Positions 44,432 through 54,604 of a stretch of 64,000 nt of DNA are shown here, one piece after another (positions within the stretch are counted from its first letter, which is position 1; every line of letters begins with the position of its first letter). Source of the stretch: Cryptomeria japonica. Taxonomy: Eukaryota; Streptophyta; Pinopsida; Cupressales; Cupressaceae. The DNA is taken from the NCBI RefSeq assembly GCF_030272615.1, contig NC_081405.1, forward strand, positions 472,988,008 to 473,052,007, in the 5' to 3' direction. Made by a program: the position numbers and the translations under genes. The notes under the pieces were generated by a model. The model saw only the letters and a program-made list of their open reading frames with translations, did not search any database and had not been told where the DNA came from.

Positions 44432-45967
44432 CCCATATCTGATCACCTGGAATACTGGAGAAATGATGGAGACAATGTATTTCGCATCAGTCCAAAACAC
44501 ATCACTCTTCACTATCTCCTTCACCCTTCTCCCCTGTTTTGTCTTGGCCTCAGCCCACCTATTCCACTCATTAGTCATAACCATGAGTTGCAATGTCTCT
44601 TGCAACTCAATCATTCTCTCCAAGAGAATGAAATAGGATGCATATCTGGTCTCAACTGGTTTCAAGAACTCCTTCTTTGCGAAGGTCCTGAAGAGTGCAT
44701 GTGAAGTGTGGTGGTTGCAGATAAACATCTGCACATCTCTCGCATCGGTGACCACTCCTCTAACCCAATCAATCTTCCCCATGTCCTTGAGTGCATTGTT
44801 CATGGCATGCACACAACATGGGGTCCACCAAATGTGTCTATAGGCTGCCTCAATGAGTCTCCGTGCTGCTCTACACACATGGGCTGCATCTGTCACTACT
44901 TGGACCACATTTTGTGGCCCAACCTCCTCAATAGCTTCCCTGAGGACCTAAAACTGGAAATCAACATCTTTATGATGCCTTTTACAATCAATTGCTCTAA
45001 GGAAGTATGGGCTCTTTGCACATGTGACCATGATGTTGATGAGTGGACGATGGCTAATGTCCGTCCATCCATCCATAACTATGCTGCACCCCAATGCCAC
45101 CCAACATGCCTTCATCTTCTCCATCAAAATATTGATCTTGGAATAGCATATATCCAAGATCTAGGTCCTCATTTTTGTCTCCCTTGGTGGCACATAAGAT
45201 GGTCCTCCCTTCGCCACCATAGCCATCATCTCCCTATAATAAGGAGACCGTGTAACATGAAATGGAATGCCATTGGCAAAAAAGAACTTGCCAATGGATT
45301 CATCTATCTCATCTCTTAGCTGCACATTAAACATATCAGCAATGGGGTTACTCTGTGGTGTCTGCAACCTACGTTTCCTTGCTCTAGTGGCACTAGAAGT
45401 GGAAGTGGATGCAGATCTAAACATCATTCCTCCCGTCTACGAAGCATGAGAAGTATGTGGCGGATTCTGGCTGTGCTAAAGGGCTGCCCTAGCAGACAAA
45501 GTAGTAGGCATTGAAATATTTGTGTCATCTGGAACCCCCCAAAGCCTGTTAAACTCAATTTTGTACTGTATATTTTTAGCTTTCTCCAAAAACTTACAAT
45601 GTCTCACACCTTTTCCTCTCCAAAAAAGAAAGTGTGCATTCACCCTACTAATGCTACCAGACCATTCAGTGTCACAAATGTTGCACTTCCACTTCTTTGT
45701 TCCCCCACTTGACCGTGATGTGCCTTGTACTGATATACTTGAAGCAAACTATTTGAGAGGAGACTTAGGATCAAAAGGACCCCTAGCATACGGTGCCAAC
45801 AACTCTGAAGGGCAACCTGTACTAGTTGGTGCACTCGCCATAGAACTAGATTGGGCTCCAGGATCAGCCCCATGGTCACCCCCCTCATTTTCAGGTTCAA
45901 ATTATGAATCATTCTCACTATTAGAATGGATTTCCATCTCATCCTCACTCATGCCTTGGGAGCTCAT
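44432..45967 (-). pseudogene. hAT transposase, N-terminal and catalytic part
   Basis: Minus strand from an ATG at 45967 (MSSQGMSEDEMEIHSNSEND, then a stop). A BED-type zinc finger lies around 45600-45720 (KKWKCNICDTEWSGSISRV, NAHFLFWRGKGVRHC). After a linker come FANGIPFHVTRSPYYREMM (45161-45427), the DUF659 region with the first catalytic Asp in IVMDGWTDISHRPLINIMV (44948-45157), and the second in VVQVVTDAAHVCRAARRLIE followed by WWTPCCVHAMNNALKDMGKI (44402-44908). The order BED, DUF659, dimerisation domain is standard for plant hAT transposases. Broken by at least two stops and by solo LTR Y. Confidence 0.9.
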
Positions 45968-45980
45968 TGTGAAATTGACA

Positions 45981-46682
45981 CTGCATTTCACAAAATAAAA
46001 ATAAAAATAAAATCAGCCTAGTTTAACAAATAAATTTATTTTCCTATTCATCTCAAAATGAGATTTGATGTTGAATCTTGAGGGCAAAATGATGCCTTCA
46101 AGATACAACATCAAATTTTATTATTTTTATTTTTATTTTTAAATAAAAAAAATCATAAATTGTAAATTTTATTTAAAAATAAAAATAAAAATAATTAAAT
46201 TTGATGTTGAATCTTGAGGCTAAATGATGAATTTTTAAATAAAATTTACAATTTATGATCCTATTCATTTTGAGATGAATAGGAAAAAAAAAAACAAATT
46301 TAAAGCTAAACAAACAAAGAACAAAATATGACATTGAAAATCAGAAAAGAAAACCAAAAAAACAAGAAAAACCCTACCTTGTGCTTGAAAAATCTCTCCA
46401 AAACCTTGAAAAACAAATTTGAAATTTCAATTTTGAAAATAAAATTTACAATTTATGATTTTTTTATTTAAAAATAAAAATAAAAATAATTAAATTTGAT
46501 GTTGAATCTTGAGTGCAAAATGATGAAATGATTCATTCATCATTTTGCCCTCAAGATTCAACATCAAATCTCATTTTGAGATGAATAGGCAAAAACAAAA
46601 CAAATTTAAAGCTAAACAAACAAAGAACAAAAGATGACATTGAAAATCAGAAAATAAAACCAAAAAACAAGAAAAACCCTAC
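45981..46682 (-). other. hAT 5' intron with 52-bp perfect inverted repeat
   Basis: Donor CACAAG/GTAGGG (46683/46682) and acceptor AAATGCAG (45981) on the minus strand; the ATG follows 13 bases into the next exon. Inside, 46043-46094 and 46538-46589 are exact inverse copies. A 140-bp segment (46262-46405), including a second donor at 46377, is directly repeated at 46577-46710. Confidence 0.6.
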
Positions 46683-47252
46683 CTTGTGCTTGAAAAATCT
46701 CTCCAAAATGCAGTAGAATCTTCTTCCTCTTCTTCTTCTTGCTTCTTCTCACTCCTATCACACTCACCCCTTCAATCAGTCTTCTACAAGTTTTTCCTCC
46801 TCTTCAGCTTGCTGGAAAAAAAATCAGTCTTTCAAAATGACAGTGAAATGAACAAAAAACATGGTTTTGTGTTGTTTTGGGGGAAAGGGTGGGGCCCACG
46901 TCCAATTAGGGTTACCCCTTAACCCCCAAAAAAGTCAATTTTTTTTATATTTTCACTTTAGGCCAAGGAAAACACGTGTGGCGACATGAGACGTCTGGGC
47001 GTCTTCCCGTCCCTCGAGAGACGTCTGCACGTCTCTCGACGGACAGGGAGACGCCCAAATGTCTCCCAAGGAGATTTCTCCATGTCTCCTTGGGAGACGC
47101 AGAGACGTCTCCCCGTCCCCAACGGCGTTTGGGTGGCGGTGGCGGTGGCTGGACGGCAGGGGACGTTGCGTCCCCGTCCCCCCATCCAGGAGACCTCCCC
47201 GTCTCCGAGACGTGGCCAAAAAGGGGGGGGGGGTGCGTCACGGTGAAACACT

Positions 47253-47260
47253 GGTTCTCT
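47253..47260. repeat. hAT target-site duplication GTTCTCTT (right)
   Basis: Exact copy of 41538-41545. Confidence 0.9.
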
Positions 47261-48017
47261 TTCACACGCAAAGAGAAAAGTAACTCATAGCTGAATATAA
47301 TAAAAAGAATAGGTCCTTTTGTTAGAAAATTGTATACAATAGAAATTAACATTTATAACATTTGCAACAATTAGCCTTCCAATCAGTACATTTGTCATTT
47401 TTATTAAACAGACTGTCACTCAATGGTTTACTAAAAACATTACTTCAAAACATTTACAATTACTCATCATTGGGCTATTGCCACGATAACTCTTGCTTTC
47501 CTATATTGGGAGGAGACATATTATTGTAACATTTTTCTACAGTTTGCAGGTGGGGGTGGTATCATATCTTGTCATTCTTGTCCCCTAATGTTTTTGCAAG
47601 ATATTTCTTTTTGATACTTTTGTTTCTTATTAGTTGTCTTTGTGTTCAACACATTTAAAAATGTTGATATACTTATATGGAGAACGTTTTGCTCTTTAAG
47701 TCATGTAACATATCTTTATGTAGAAATACTAGATCTTAAGACGTTTGTCCCTTCCTTTTGCCCCTGTATTATCTTGGATTTTATTTGAAATTGTACAATA
47801 AGTAGCAATGTTATCAACTAGTTATCATAACCAAAGGAATTCACTATCATAAATAAACACAGTAGCCTCTGCTATAATTTAGAAAATATTGTCCTACAAT
47901 ACAAAAAGAAGAATATTTTGAGAATATATGCCAATTCTATACAAGAGCAGAAGGCTTGAGATGCTTCTGGAAGCTTAGTTCTTACATAAATGTTTGGCCT
48001 TTCCATTGGTGATTCAG
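47261..48017. other. Probable intron of the host gene
   Basis: AT-rich, no repeats or exons recognised. It ends with the acceptor GGTGATTCAG before the exon at 48018. Confidence 0.5.
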
Positions 48018-48100
48018 GGAGGAATGCATATATGCAATACTTAGATTCTCTGTACAAGAAGAGCGATACGGCTTGGTTTACTCCTGTTGAAATATTTAAG
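48018..48100 (+). CDS. Host gene exon, probable MidA/DUF185-type methyltransferase
   Basis: 83 bp between the acceptor TGATTCAG and a GTGAAC donor. After two bases completing a split codon it encodes 27 residues including RNAYMQYLDSLYKKSD and TAWFTPVEIFK. The reading ends in phase 0, exactly matching the next exon. FTPVEIFK followed by PWYG is, from memory, the conserved segment ahead of the SAM-binding domain in plant proteins annotated as MidA-like (DUF185, putative mitochondrial complex I assembly) methyltransferases. The antisense open frame over this region (47872-48108) has no such match. The family name is a recollection, not a search; the exon structure itself is well supported. Confidence 0.65.
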
Positions 48101-48867
48101 GTGAACATTCTTTAATCTTGTTTTCTGTACTATGAGAATCATACCTCCTTTATGATAAGTAATGGTAATTCAATTGATAAAAAAACTGATTTCAAATGTA
48201 GCAATAGACCATGGTGCTAGTGAATATTCAAGGGTTCTGGAAGTTCGAACTCCTTTTGATATGACTCCAAACTACTTTGATAGGCTCCTGAATTAACCTC
48301 AAATAGTTTAGTACGTGGAAGTACTGTTAGAATAGTTAATATAATGGTCATAAATGTAAATCACATGTACTTATATCATAAAAGTGCAACTATGGAGGAA
48401 ATTAATGCACAATATCAAGACTTAAGATTGTGCTTTATAAAATTAATCAATAAGCTAGGCTCAATCTCATCAGATTAGAGCATTTGGTTGCTCGTCTTTC
48501 TCACTTTATGTATTTTCTATTTCATTTTCTGAGGGAATGAAGGAATAGCAAAGCCAGTCTTCTATCTCCATTTTCTGTGTTTTTCTCCTACCCTGTTTGT
48601 CTTTCTTTCTAATACTCTGTATAGTGATTTAAAGTGAGCATCACAAAAATTTGTATTGAAATGAAAATGAGCCAATAATTTCTTTAACCATAAACAAAAG
48701 TGCCACTTATAGCATAGTAGTGCTCAAATTTCCACATTAGTTTATGTTGATTTTCAGTATAGAACTTTTGCATTTGTATGATACACGTTAGTTCCTAATT
48801 CTTTGTACTTAGTAATTTCTGTCTAACCATTTTGAATTGATGTGTTTATGAACAAATTTGGCCTTAG

Positions 48868-48933
48868 CCATGGTACGGCTACAGTATTGCAGAAGCTATA
48901 TTACGCACAGCCAATTTATCAGTTCCACTAAAG
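48868..48933 (+). CDS. Host gene next exon, same methyltransferase-like gene
   Basis: 66 bp, acceptor TTTGGCCTTAG and donor GTAAGA. It encodes 22 residues, PWYGYSIAEAIL and RTANLSVPLK, in phase 0 with the previous exon. A SAM-binding motif (glycine-rich EIGGG-type) would be expected to follow, but no such exon is visible up to 64000. The downstream intron therefore appears to contain the whole F/E/H retroelement cluster, unless the gene is truncated here. Confidence 0.65.
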
Positions 48934-49448
48934 GTAAGAAGCTTTATTGATATGGTCATTATCATATCTAAGAAGTGTAAATAATCGTACTTTTTATTAT
49001 ATCATTTCCTCTCCTTTCTGGTTAAATGTATTGTAAACAAATGATTCAATGCTAGATGGGTTAGAGCCAATGGGGCAGATGTCCACACAACAGAGCAAAT
49101 TATCAGCTATATTCACTAACTAGACATTTTTGGATTGATGCATGGTAATATTAGTGTCCATATTTATGCAATTGGATCACCATTGTGGAGATTCTAAATT
49201 CTGGCTGCATATGAGGGGCTGGCAAGAACAAATGCTAAGTCTTACATACTCAGAGGCAATTACTTTACTAACAAGCTATGCTACTGGATCAGAAGTGTGA
49301 AACAAACCATGAAAAAGGAATAGTATGATTTCAAGATATAAAAGATTTTCCCCATCCTGACCTTCCCCTTCACAATCCCATCAAATATACCTATATATAT
49401 GTGTGTATATATGTATGTATGTATGTGTGTGTGTGTGTGTGTACAATT
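48934..49448 (+). other. Start of a giant intron, with a microsatellite at 49395-49441
   Basis: Unique AT-rich sequence after a GTAAGA donor. Ends in a TATATG/TATG/TG microsatellite that directly abuts the truncated LTR I. Confidence 0.6.
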
Positions 49449-50048
49449 CTTCCCCTCATAAGGGCTTTTTTTTGGACCCACACACAGATTCCCACATTGT
49501 CCTCTATCCTGGATCCTTATGACATCAACGTTTTTAAAGAATGGTACTGGACTGCCAACATGAAGAATGACACAAAAGATACCATTAATGAAGAGCAGGA
49601 GGAATGCGAGGAAATTTTGAAAAACATGAGGGATCTTGGTGGAAAGATCCTCCGATCAAATGGTTCTAGGCTGGAAAAATAGTTTGTGCGATGATCAAGT
49701 ACAACCAGATTGGGAGGATAGATTGAGAATTGATAAGGTCGCATACTCCATAGAGGACCTAGAATTTGTCAGTGGGTTGCATTCGGACATATTAAGTTTT
49801 GAGGCTCATCGGTCCGACTAGACGGATGGGTTAAAGCATGTAGATCACCACTTGGAGGGTATGCAATATAAAATACGCCATCCTCCTATGCCCCAAAGCA
49901 TGGTGCTGTTCCAGCTATGCATCAGATTTTAGGAATATGTTTGGGCAGAGCGTACAACAGGTTGCGACATCTGGAAGGAGTATTTGCACAACAAAGATGA
50001 ATTTTTGGAAAAAGGGTCTACATCAGTAAAGGAGAAAGTGCTTTCCTA
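49449..50048 (+). pseudogene. C-terminal fragment of the E-type protein in LTR I
   Basis: Encodes RAFFWTHTQIPTLSSILDPY and FKEWYWTANMKNDTKD, then, after frame changes, SYSIEDL-like and HVDHHLEGMQYKIRHPPMP segments, matching the last 200 residues of the E protein (FWTHTQIPTLPDIL, LKEWYWTVTMKNDAQEI, LEGMQYKIRHPPMPPF). A TAG replaces Trp in the HRSD-TDG context and other breaks are present. It is sense-oriented relative to element F. Confidence 0.8.
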
Positions 50049-50324
50049 AAGTGCAAGTTTCTTTTTAAAATCTTAAAAAACACTTTTTAGGCATAAAGTT
50101 CATTTCTAACTGCCAAAACAGTTGTAAATCTTGAGCTCCGTGCATGTGCACTTTTGGAGCAACTTTTTGGGTAGTTATTGATTACCATTTTGGTAGTTAT
50201 TGTTTCTCCTTTTGTTGTTGCTGATATTTTGCCTCCCATTTATGGGTATGGGCAGTTTTGATAGAGGATGAATCTGGCCCACTTGTTTAAGTTTAATTTT
50301 GGCCATTCATCCATTTTTGGAATT

Positions 50325-50335
50325 CTATATAAAGG
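50325..50335 (+). promoter_or_regulatory. TATA box of LTR I (element F promoter)
   Basis: CTATATAAAGG lies downstream of the coding fragment and about 830 bp before the LTR end. Element F RNA would start just after it. Confidence 0.65.
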
Positions 50336-51157
50336 AGTTAGTTCCTCCTTTGTTAGGGAGAAAAAAAAAGATTGTTGCAAAAACTCTGGCGAAATACATA
50401 CAAGATTTAATGGATGTTAAAGCTGTGTTTGTTTTACTGTGAGTGCATGGTCCTCTTCATTTATTGCATATTTCTGCAACTGTATTTAATTTCAGACAGT
50501 TATTTATGCATATATTTGATGGAAAATCTTGGTTCATACCATTAGGAAATAGTTGATTATTGTTTCTTCTGCATGGTTAGTCTGAACCCTTTTGTGCTAA
50601 GTTCGGTTATTAGATTTGGATGAATGGGTGTAAGAGTCCATTGTTCGTATCTAATAAACTTGAAAATTCAAAAATCCTTAGATGATTGCACTGGTTTTTA
50701 CCTAGTTGTGCTAATTAGCTGGCAAAGTAATTTCTAGTTATTTTGAGATTTCCGTCTGTGTTGAAATATGCTGTCTTAGTTAAAACTAGTTAGTTGTTCT
50801 TATTCACTCTTCATCCTTATCCCTCCTTTTTCCCTTTTCATTAAAGAAACCCTCCAGTCAAGCTGAAATAACATCAATTAGAAGCAAATCAGATGATATA
50901 GGACTGTAAAACTTTAGGGAACCTGTACAAAACCAATTCCGTCTAACCGTAAGTCCCCTTTGTGTTTCCAACAAAACACATCAACTACTAAGCTATCCTA
51001 CAGTCAAGACCTGACAACCAAAACATTGAGGTCATCCCCATTTTTCAAATTCACACAGCATTAGGGATTTCCTTATCTCAAGAGAGGATAAAATTCTTAG
51101 TATTCTATTCTGCGTTGGCCGGATGAAGTCGTAGTTCCGCAACTTTAGACACGTCAA

Positions 51158-53487
51158 TAAAAATGGGGCTAGAAGAAGGGCAAGCTGGAACAAATTGGAT
51201 CCTTCTCTCCGGAGAGATTTGAAAGAGTCCTGAAGTCCAGCCCAGAACGAGAAATATTCGCTGGATTTCAATTCTCTAGGCGTAAAAGTTACCGTATGGT
51301 TGCAGACCCCAGTGAGCCCAGTTCGTCAGACCAACAGTTTGCTGTCCTAGAGAGCACGGTTTTCACGACCCCAGTTGCTACAACTCCAGTTACCCCTTTG
51401 GTTCCATTAATTCAGCCACAGATGGTGCATAATCAACCTGCTCCAAATGGTGCAACCTGGTTGGTGGACAAGCCGTCCCCAATAGTTTTCACTAATTACC
51501 TTGATATGCCTAAAAGTCCGGATAGGTTCTGTTCGATCTTTCACGTAAATGATTTAAACAGAACAGCAGAGGAGCATATCAAAATAATTGAAGATGCGTT
51601 GCGTAACAGATGGATTGAGTATGCAGACGTTGCATGTAGACTCTTCCCTTACTCTTTAGGAGAAGACACATTTTACTGGTTTATCCACTTGCCAGTATCG
51701 TCTATTGATTCTTGGGAATAGCTGAAGACAACTTTTACAGGAAAATATGGTATTCCCACAACTCCCACTGAGCTATACAGACAGTTCGTGGAAGTGAAGA
51801 GACAGGGCCATGAGCCAATTAGTTCTTTCAATAACAGATTTCACAAGGCCTTCACTCGGTTGCAAGATCCGTATGTGGTAAGTGATGCTTTGGCAAGGGA
51901 GATTTATTATTCAGCTGTAGATAATCTGACAACAATGTTTGTCCGACTGTCCCAACCTGCACCAACTACATTAATAGGGGCATATGCTTAGGCCATGGAG
52001 ATCAGTAAGGGTTTAGGCCAAAATATTGCGGGACCATTGCTGCAATTAGGACCCCCCGCGATTCCCAATCAAATTCAAGAGATTAGTCAGGCCTTGGCCC
52101 ACCAAACGTTTATCATGATTCCAATCCCGCAATTGGCATATCAACCCTCGCAACCTGCAAATCAGGTGGTGCTCCATCCAGGACCACCTATATCTCAAAT
52201 CCCTCCTAAGCAACCCGTATATCTGCAAAATACTGCAGTATCTTCTCGAACGCAGGAGGAAAAAGATGAGATGCGAGAGTTGACTAATCAAATGAAGAAG
52301 CTTTCCTCTGAAGTTACTTATCTACTAAACCAGAATAATCAATTGCAGAGTAACCAGAGGAATCATCATCAAGGCCAACACCAGTATCAATATCAAAACC
52401 AAGGTTATTAGAGGCCTAATAGAACATGGAATACCCGTCCTAACAATGGTGGAGTTCCTACTCCACTAGATAACCCACCAGCACCAGAAAGCAGGCCGAC
52501 AGACAAGGTATTTTTGGCAGAGGCAGCTCTATCCAATTGGTGCAGGTTACATAATACCAACCAACACTTAGAGCTGCAGTGTGATGAATTTCAGGTGGCA
52601 GCTAACATATTCCAACGGGAGGTTGAAAACACAGTATCTCAACCAGCGCTTCCTCCTACCGGATTTGAGATAGTTCCGTCACCTAGGTATGATACAACCC
52701 TTGTTCTAGAAACCTACATTCCGCCCTCCTTCCCTAATCAGGACTAAAATGAATTGGCAGATCCAAACCAACCCGCAGATGTGAACGCTTTTCAACAGTA
52801 CTAATGCGGCAACCGGGGGTATTATAACAATAACAATCAGAACAACAACAGTGGCCCATATACTATTTCCACGCCTCCAAAGGATATTCAAGTTCCCCTA
52901 GACCAGAACGCTAATAATAACCCAAGTTATCCTAGGGCGCCGTAGTAATATGCAAGCCAAGGTCAGCCGCAAAAGGCGCATGCTTCCCCAAAGGCACCTA
53001 TTTTTCCGAATCCACCAACTACTGCTGCAAACCAAAGCCCAAATAGTAAACCCTCTCAAGTAGAGCAACCGTCCAGTAATGCAGAAGTTATCAGGCTAGG
53101 CCAATTGGTGGCGGATAAATTCAGGAAGGTCAAAATCAGTTTGTCCCTTGCTGAACTAATGAAGGTTTCTGAGGTTAGGGATACGGTCTTGGGCAGCCTT
53201 AGAGAGTCATTGCCGGCTCAATCCAGGGGAGGCGATGAGAACTCGGGACAAAGAGCTCCACTAGAACAACCCCAGAAAGTCAATAACGAGGCAAGAGAAA
53301 GAGGACTGACAAATCTTGGAGGTGCAACAGTGAATTATGTTGCACAGTCAAAATCCTCAGTTAGTCAACCCATGGAAACTGGTTTTGGAGTATGTGCATG
53401 GGGAAGAGCTTAGGATATTTCAATAATGAATAATGATACAGTCCCACTAGAACCCACCATCAATTTGTTCACGGAAAAGTTGGAACC
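51158..53487 (+). pseudogene. gag: Element F leader and gag (multiple CAG-to-TAG stops)
   Basis: From the ATG at 51296 (MVADPSEPSSSDQQFAVLES). Capsid domain: FCSIFHVNDLNRTAEEHIKI, FPYSLGEDTFYWFIHLP, then after a stop YGIPTTPTELYRQFVEVKRQ and NNRFHKAFTRLQDP. A Gln-rich region follows, and a WCRLHNTNQHLELQC segment resembles the zinc-like C-x2-H motif of Tat-type Gags. Near the end is ISLSLAELMKVSEVRDTV. Stops at 51719, 51989, 52409 and 53411 are all TAG where Gln fits, and 52745 and 52802 are TAA. No standard primer-binding site is recognised in 51158-51295; a TGG occurs four bases after the LTR end. The frame leads into protease, but E interrupts at 53487. Confidence 0.8.
53483..53487. repeat. 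Target-site duplication GAACC of insertion E (left)
   Basis: Recurs at 60516-60520; deleting E plus one copy joins FTEKLEP to PPFLLTLKIFG in frame. Confidence 0.9.
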
Positions 53488-54348
53488 TGTTGACGTGTCT
53501 GAAATCACATTGCTGCAAACTCCATACGGCCAACGCAGAATAGAATAGCTGACTGATTATCCTACTCTCTCTTGAGATAAGGAAGTCTCTAATGCTGTTT
53601 TCTAAGTTTGATCAAAGGAGACTACCTCAAGGTTTCTTTTGTCAGGTCTTGACTGCGGGATCTCTCAGTGGCTTGATGTGTTTATGCTGGAAACACAAGG
53701 GGGCTTACGTTTGATTGGCAATTCCATGTACGAATTCCCAGGGACTTCTTTTGGTTTTCTTTCAGGTGATGTTGGTTAATTTGAAGCTGATTTAGCAGGA
53801 CTGCAGATTTCTAAAAAAAGGGGATAAAATTGGGAGGAAAGAAAGGAAGGGTAGGGAGAAAGAGAACTGTAAATGTTAACTAGGACAACATATTTACCCA
53901 AGCAAACAGACACCTCCAGGAAACCAAATTAAGCATCATCAGTCATTCAGACACAATGTTTGCATAAACTTAGTGCAATCTTCAAAGGAGAAACCAGATT
54001 TTCATATTACCAAATACAATATTAGAACTTCTACATTCATGATATGTATACATTTGATAATCGAACTGAATCATAAAATAGCCCAGATTAACCATGCAGA
54101 AAGGAAAAAAGCAATCAGCTATCCTCTAATGGTATGGACTGTGAAGGTTCTGTCAGATGCTTGGTAAGAACTGCTGTGCAAAATGAACAGACATAATTTA
54201 AAAGCTTTCTAATTTAAATGAAGAAGGAGACCATGCACTCACAAGGAAACTTGAAGGTAATTTTAATCCATTGTATTAATTCCTGCAAAATTTCTTCAGA
54301 GCTTTCGCAACAATTCAAGAACTTCCTCCCAAATGAGGGAAAACCAGT

Positions 54349-54360
54349 CCCCTTAAATAG
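54349..54360 (-). promoter_or_regulatory. TATA-like box of LTR E
   Basis: The minus strand reads CTATTTAAGGGG downstream of the ORF, about 870 bp from the LTR 3' end. The sequence around it is homologous to the CTATATAAAGG box of LTR I. Confidence 0.6.
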
Positions 54361-54604
54361 GTTTCCAAAAATGGATGAATGGCTAAGATCTAATCTAAAC
54401 AAGTGGCCCAGATTCAACCTTACAAAAAGAGGGACCCACACTCATAAATAGGGGGATAAATATCTACAACTATCCCAAAAGGAGCAATAACTACCAAAGG
54501 ATAATTACAACTTTGAAATAATCCAAAAAGGGGAGGTGCACAAAAAACTTTACAATATGTTGACCAAAAGTCAACTGTCACCTTTTGGGACAAAAGTGCA
54601 CTTT

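Larger units (their letters stand above)
41546..47252 (-). mobile_element. hAT DNA transposon, interrupted by solo LTR Y
   Basis: Ends CAGTGTTCCA and (reverse complement) CAGTGTTTCA are short inverted repeats, with an exact 8-bp target duplication. Length is 4.08 kb without Y. The transposase gene is on the minus strand (45967 to about 42030) with a 5' exon beyond 46682. Subterminal regions are G-rich (41560-41650: repeated GGGGACGGGG) and rich in GAGACGTCTCCC-like palindromes (46985-47230), probably transposase-binding repeats. Stops and frameshifts make it inactive. Confidence 0.92.
49449..51157 (+). repeat. LTR copy I: truncated 5' LTR of element F, giant-LTR family
   Basis: Plus-strand copy homologous to E and D from within the C-terminal coding region to the LTR end GACACGTCAATA (CAACA mutated to CAATA). 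The last 150 bp match E closely (TTCTATTCTGCGTTGGCC, CTCTCTTGAGATAAGGAA-like segments). Its 5' part is missing at the microsatellite. The gag of element F begins about 140 bp further on the same strand. This is the position of a 5' LTR, and it links the D/E/G type of insertion to a Gypsy element. Confidence 0.75.

Noticed and set aside
46945-47352. Several open frames on both strands near the hAT right end
   Set aside because: They arise from GC-rich subterminal repeats without stops; no conserved protein.
47872-48108. 78-codon minus-strand gene
   Set aside because: It is antisense to the plus-strand exon 48018-48100, which has matching splice sites, correct phase and a recognisable protein segment.
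49395-49441. TG/TATG microsatellite as a regulatory element
   Set aside because: Simple repeat at the truncation point of LTR I; no evidence of function.
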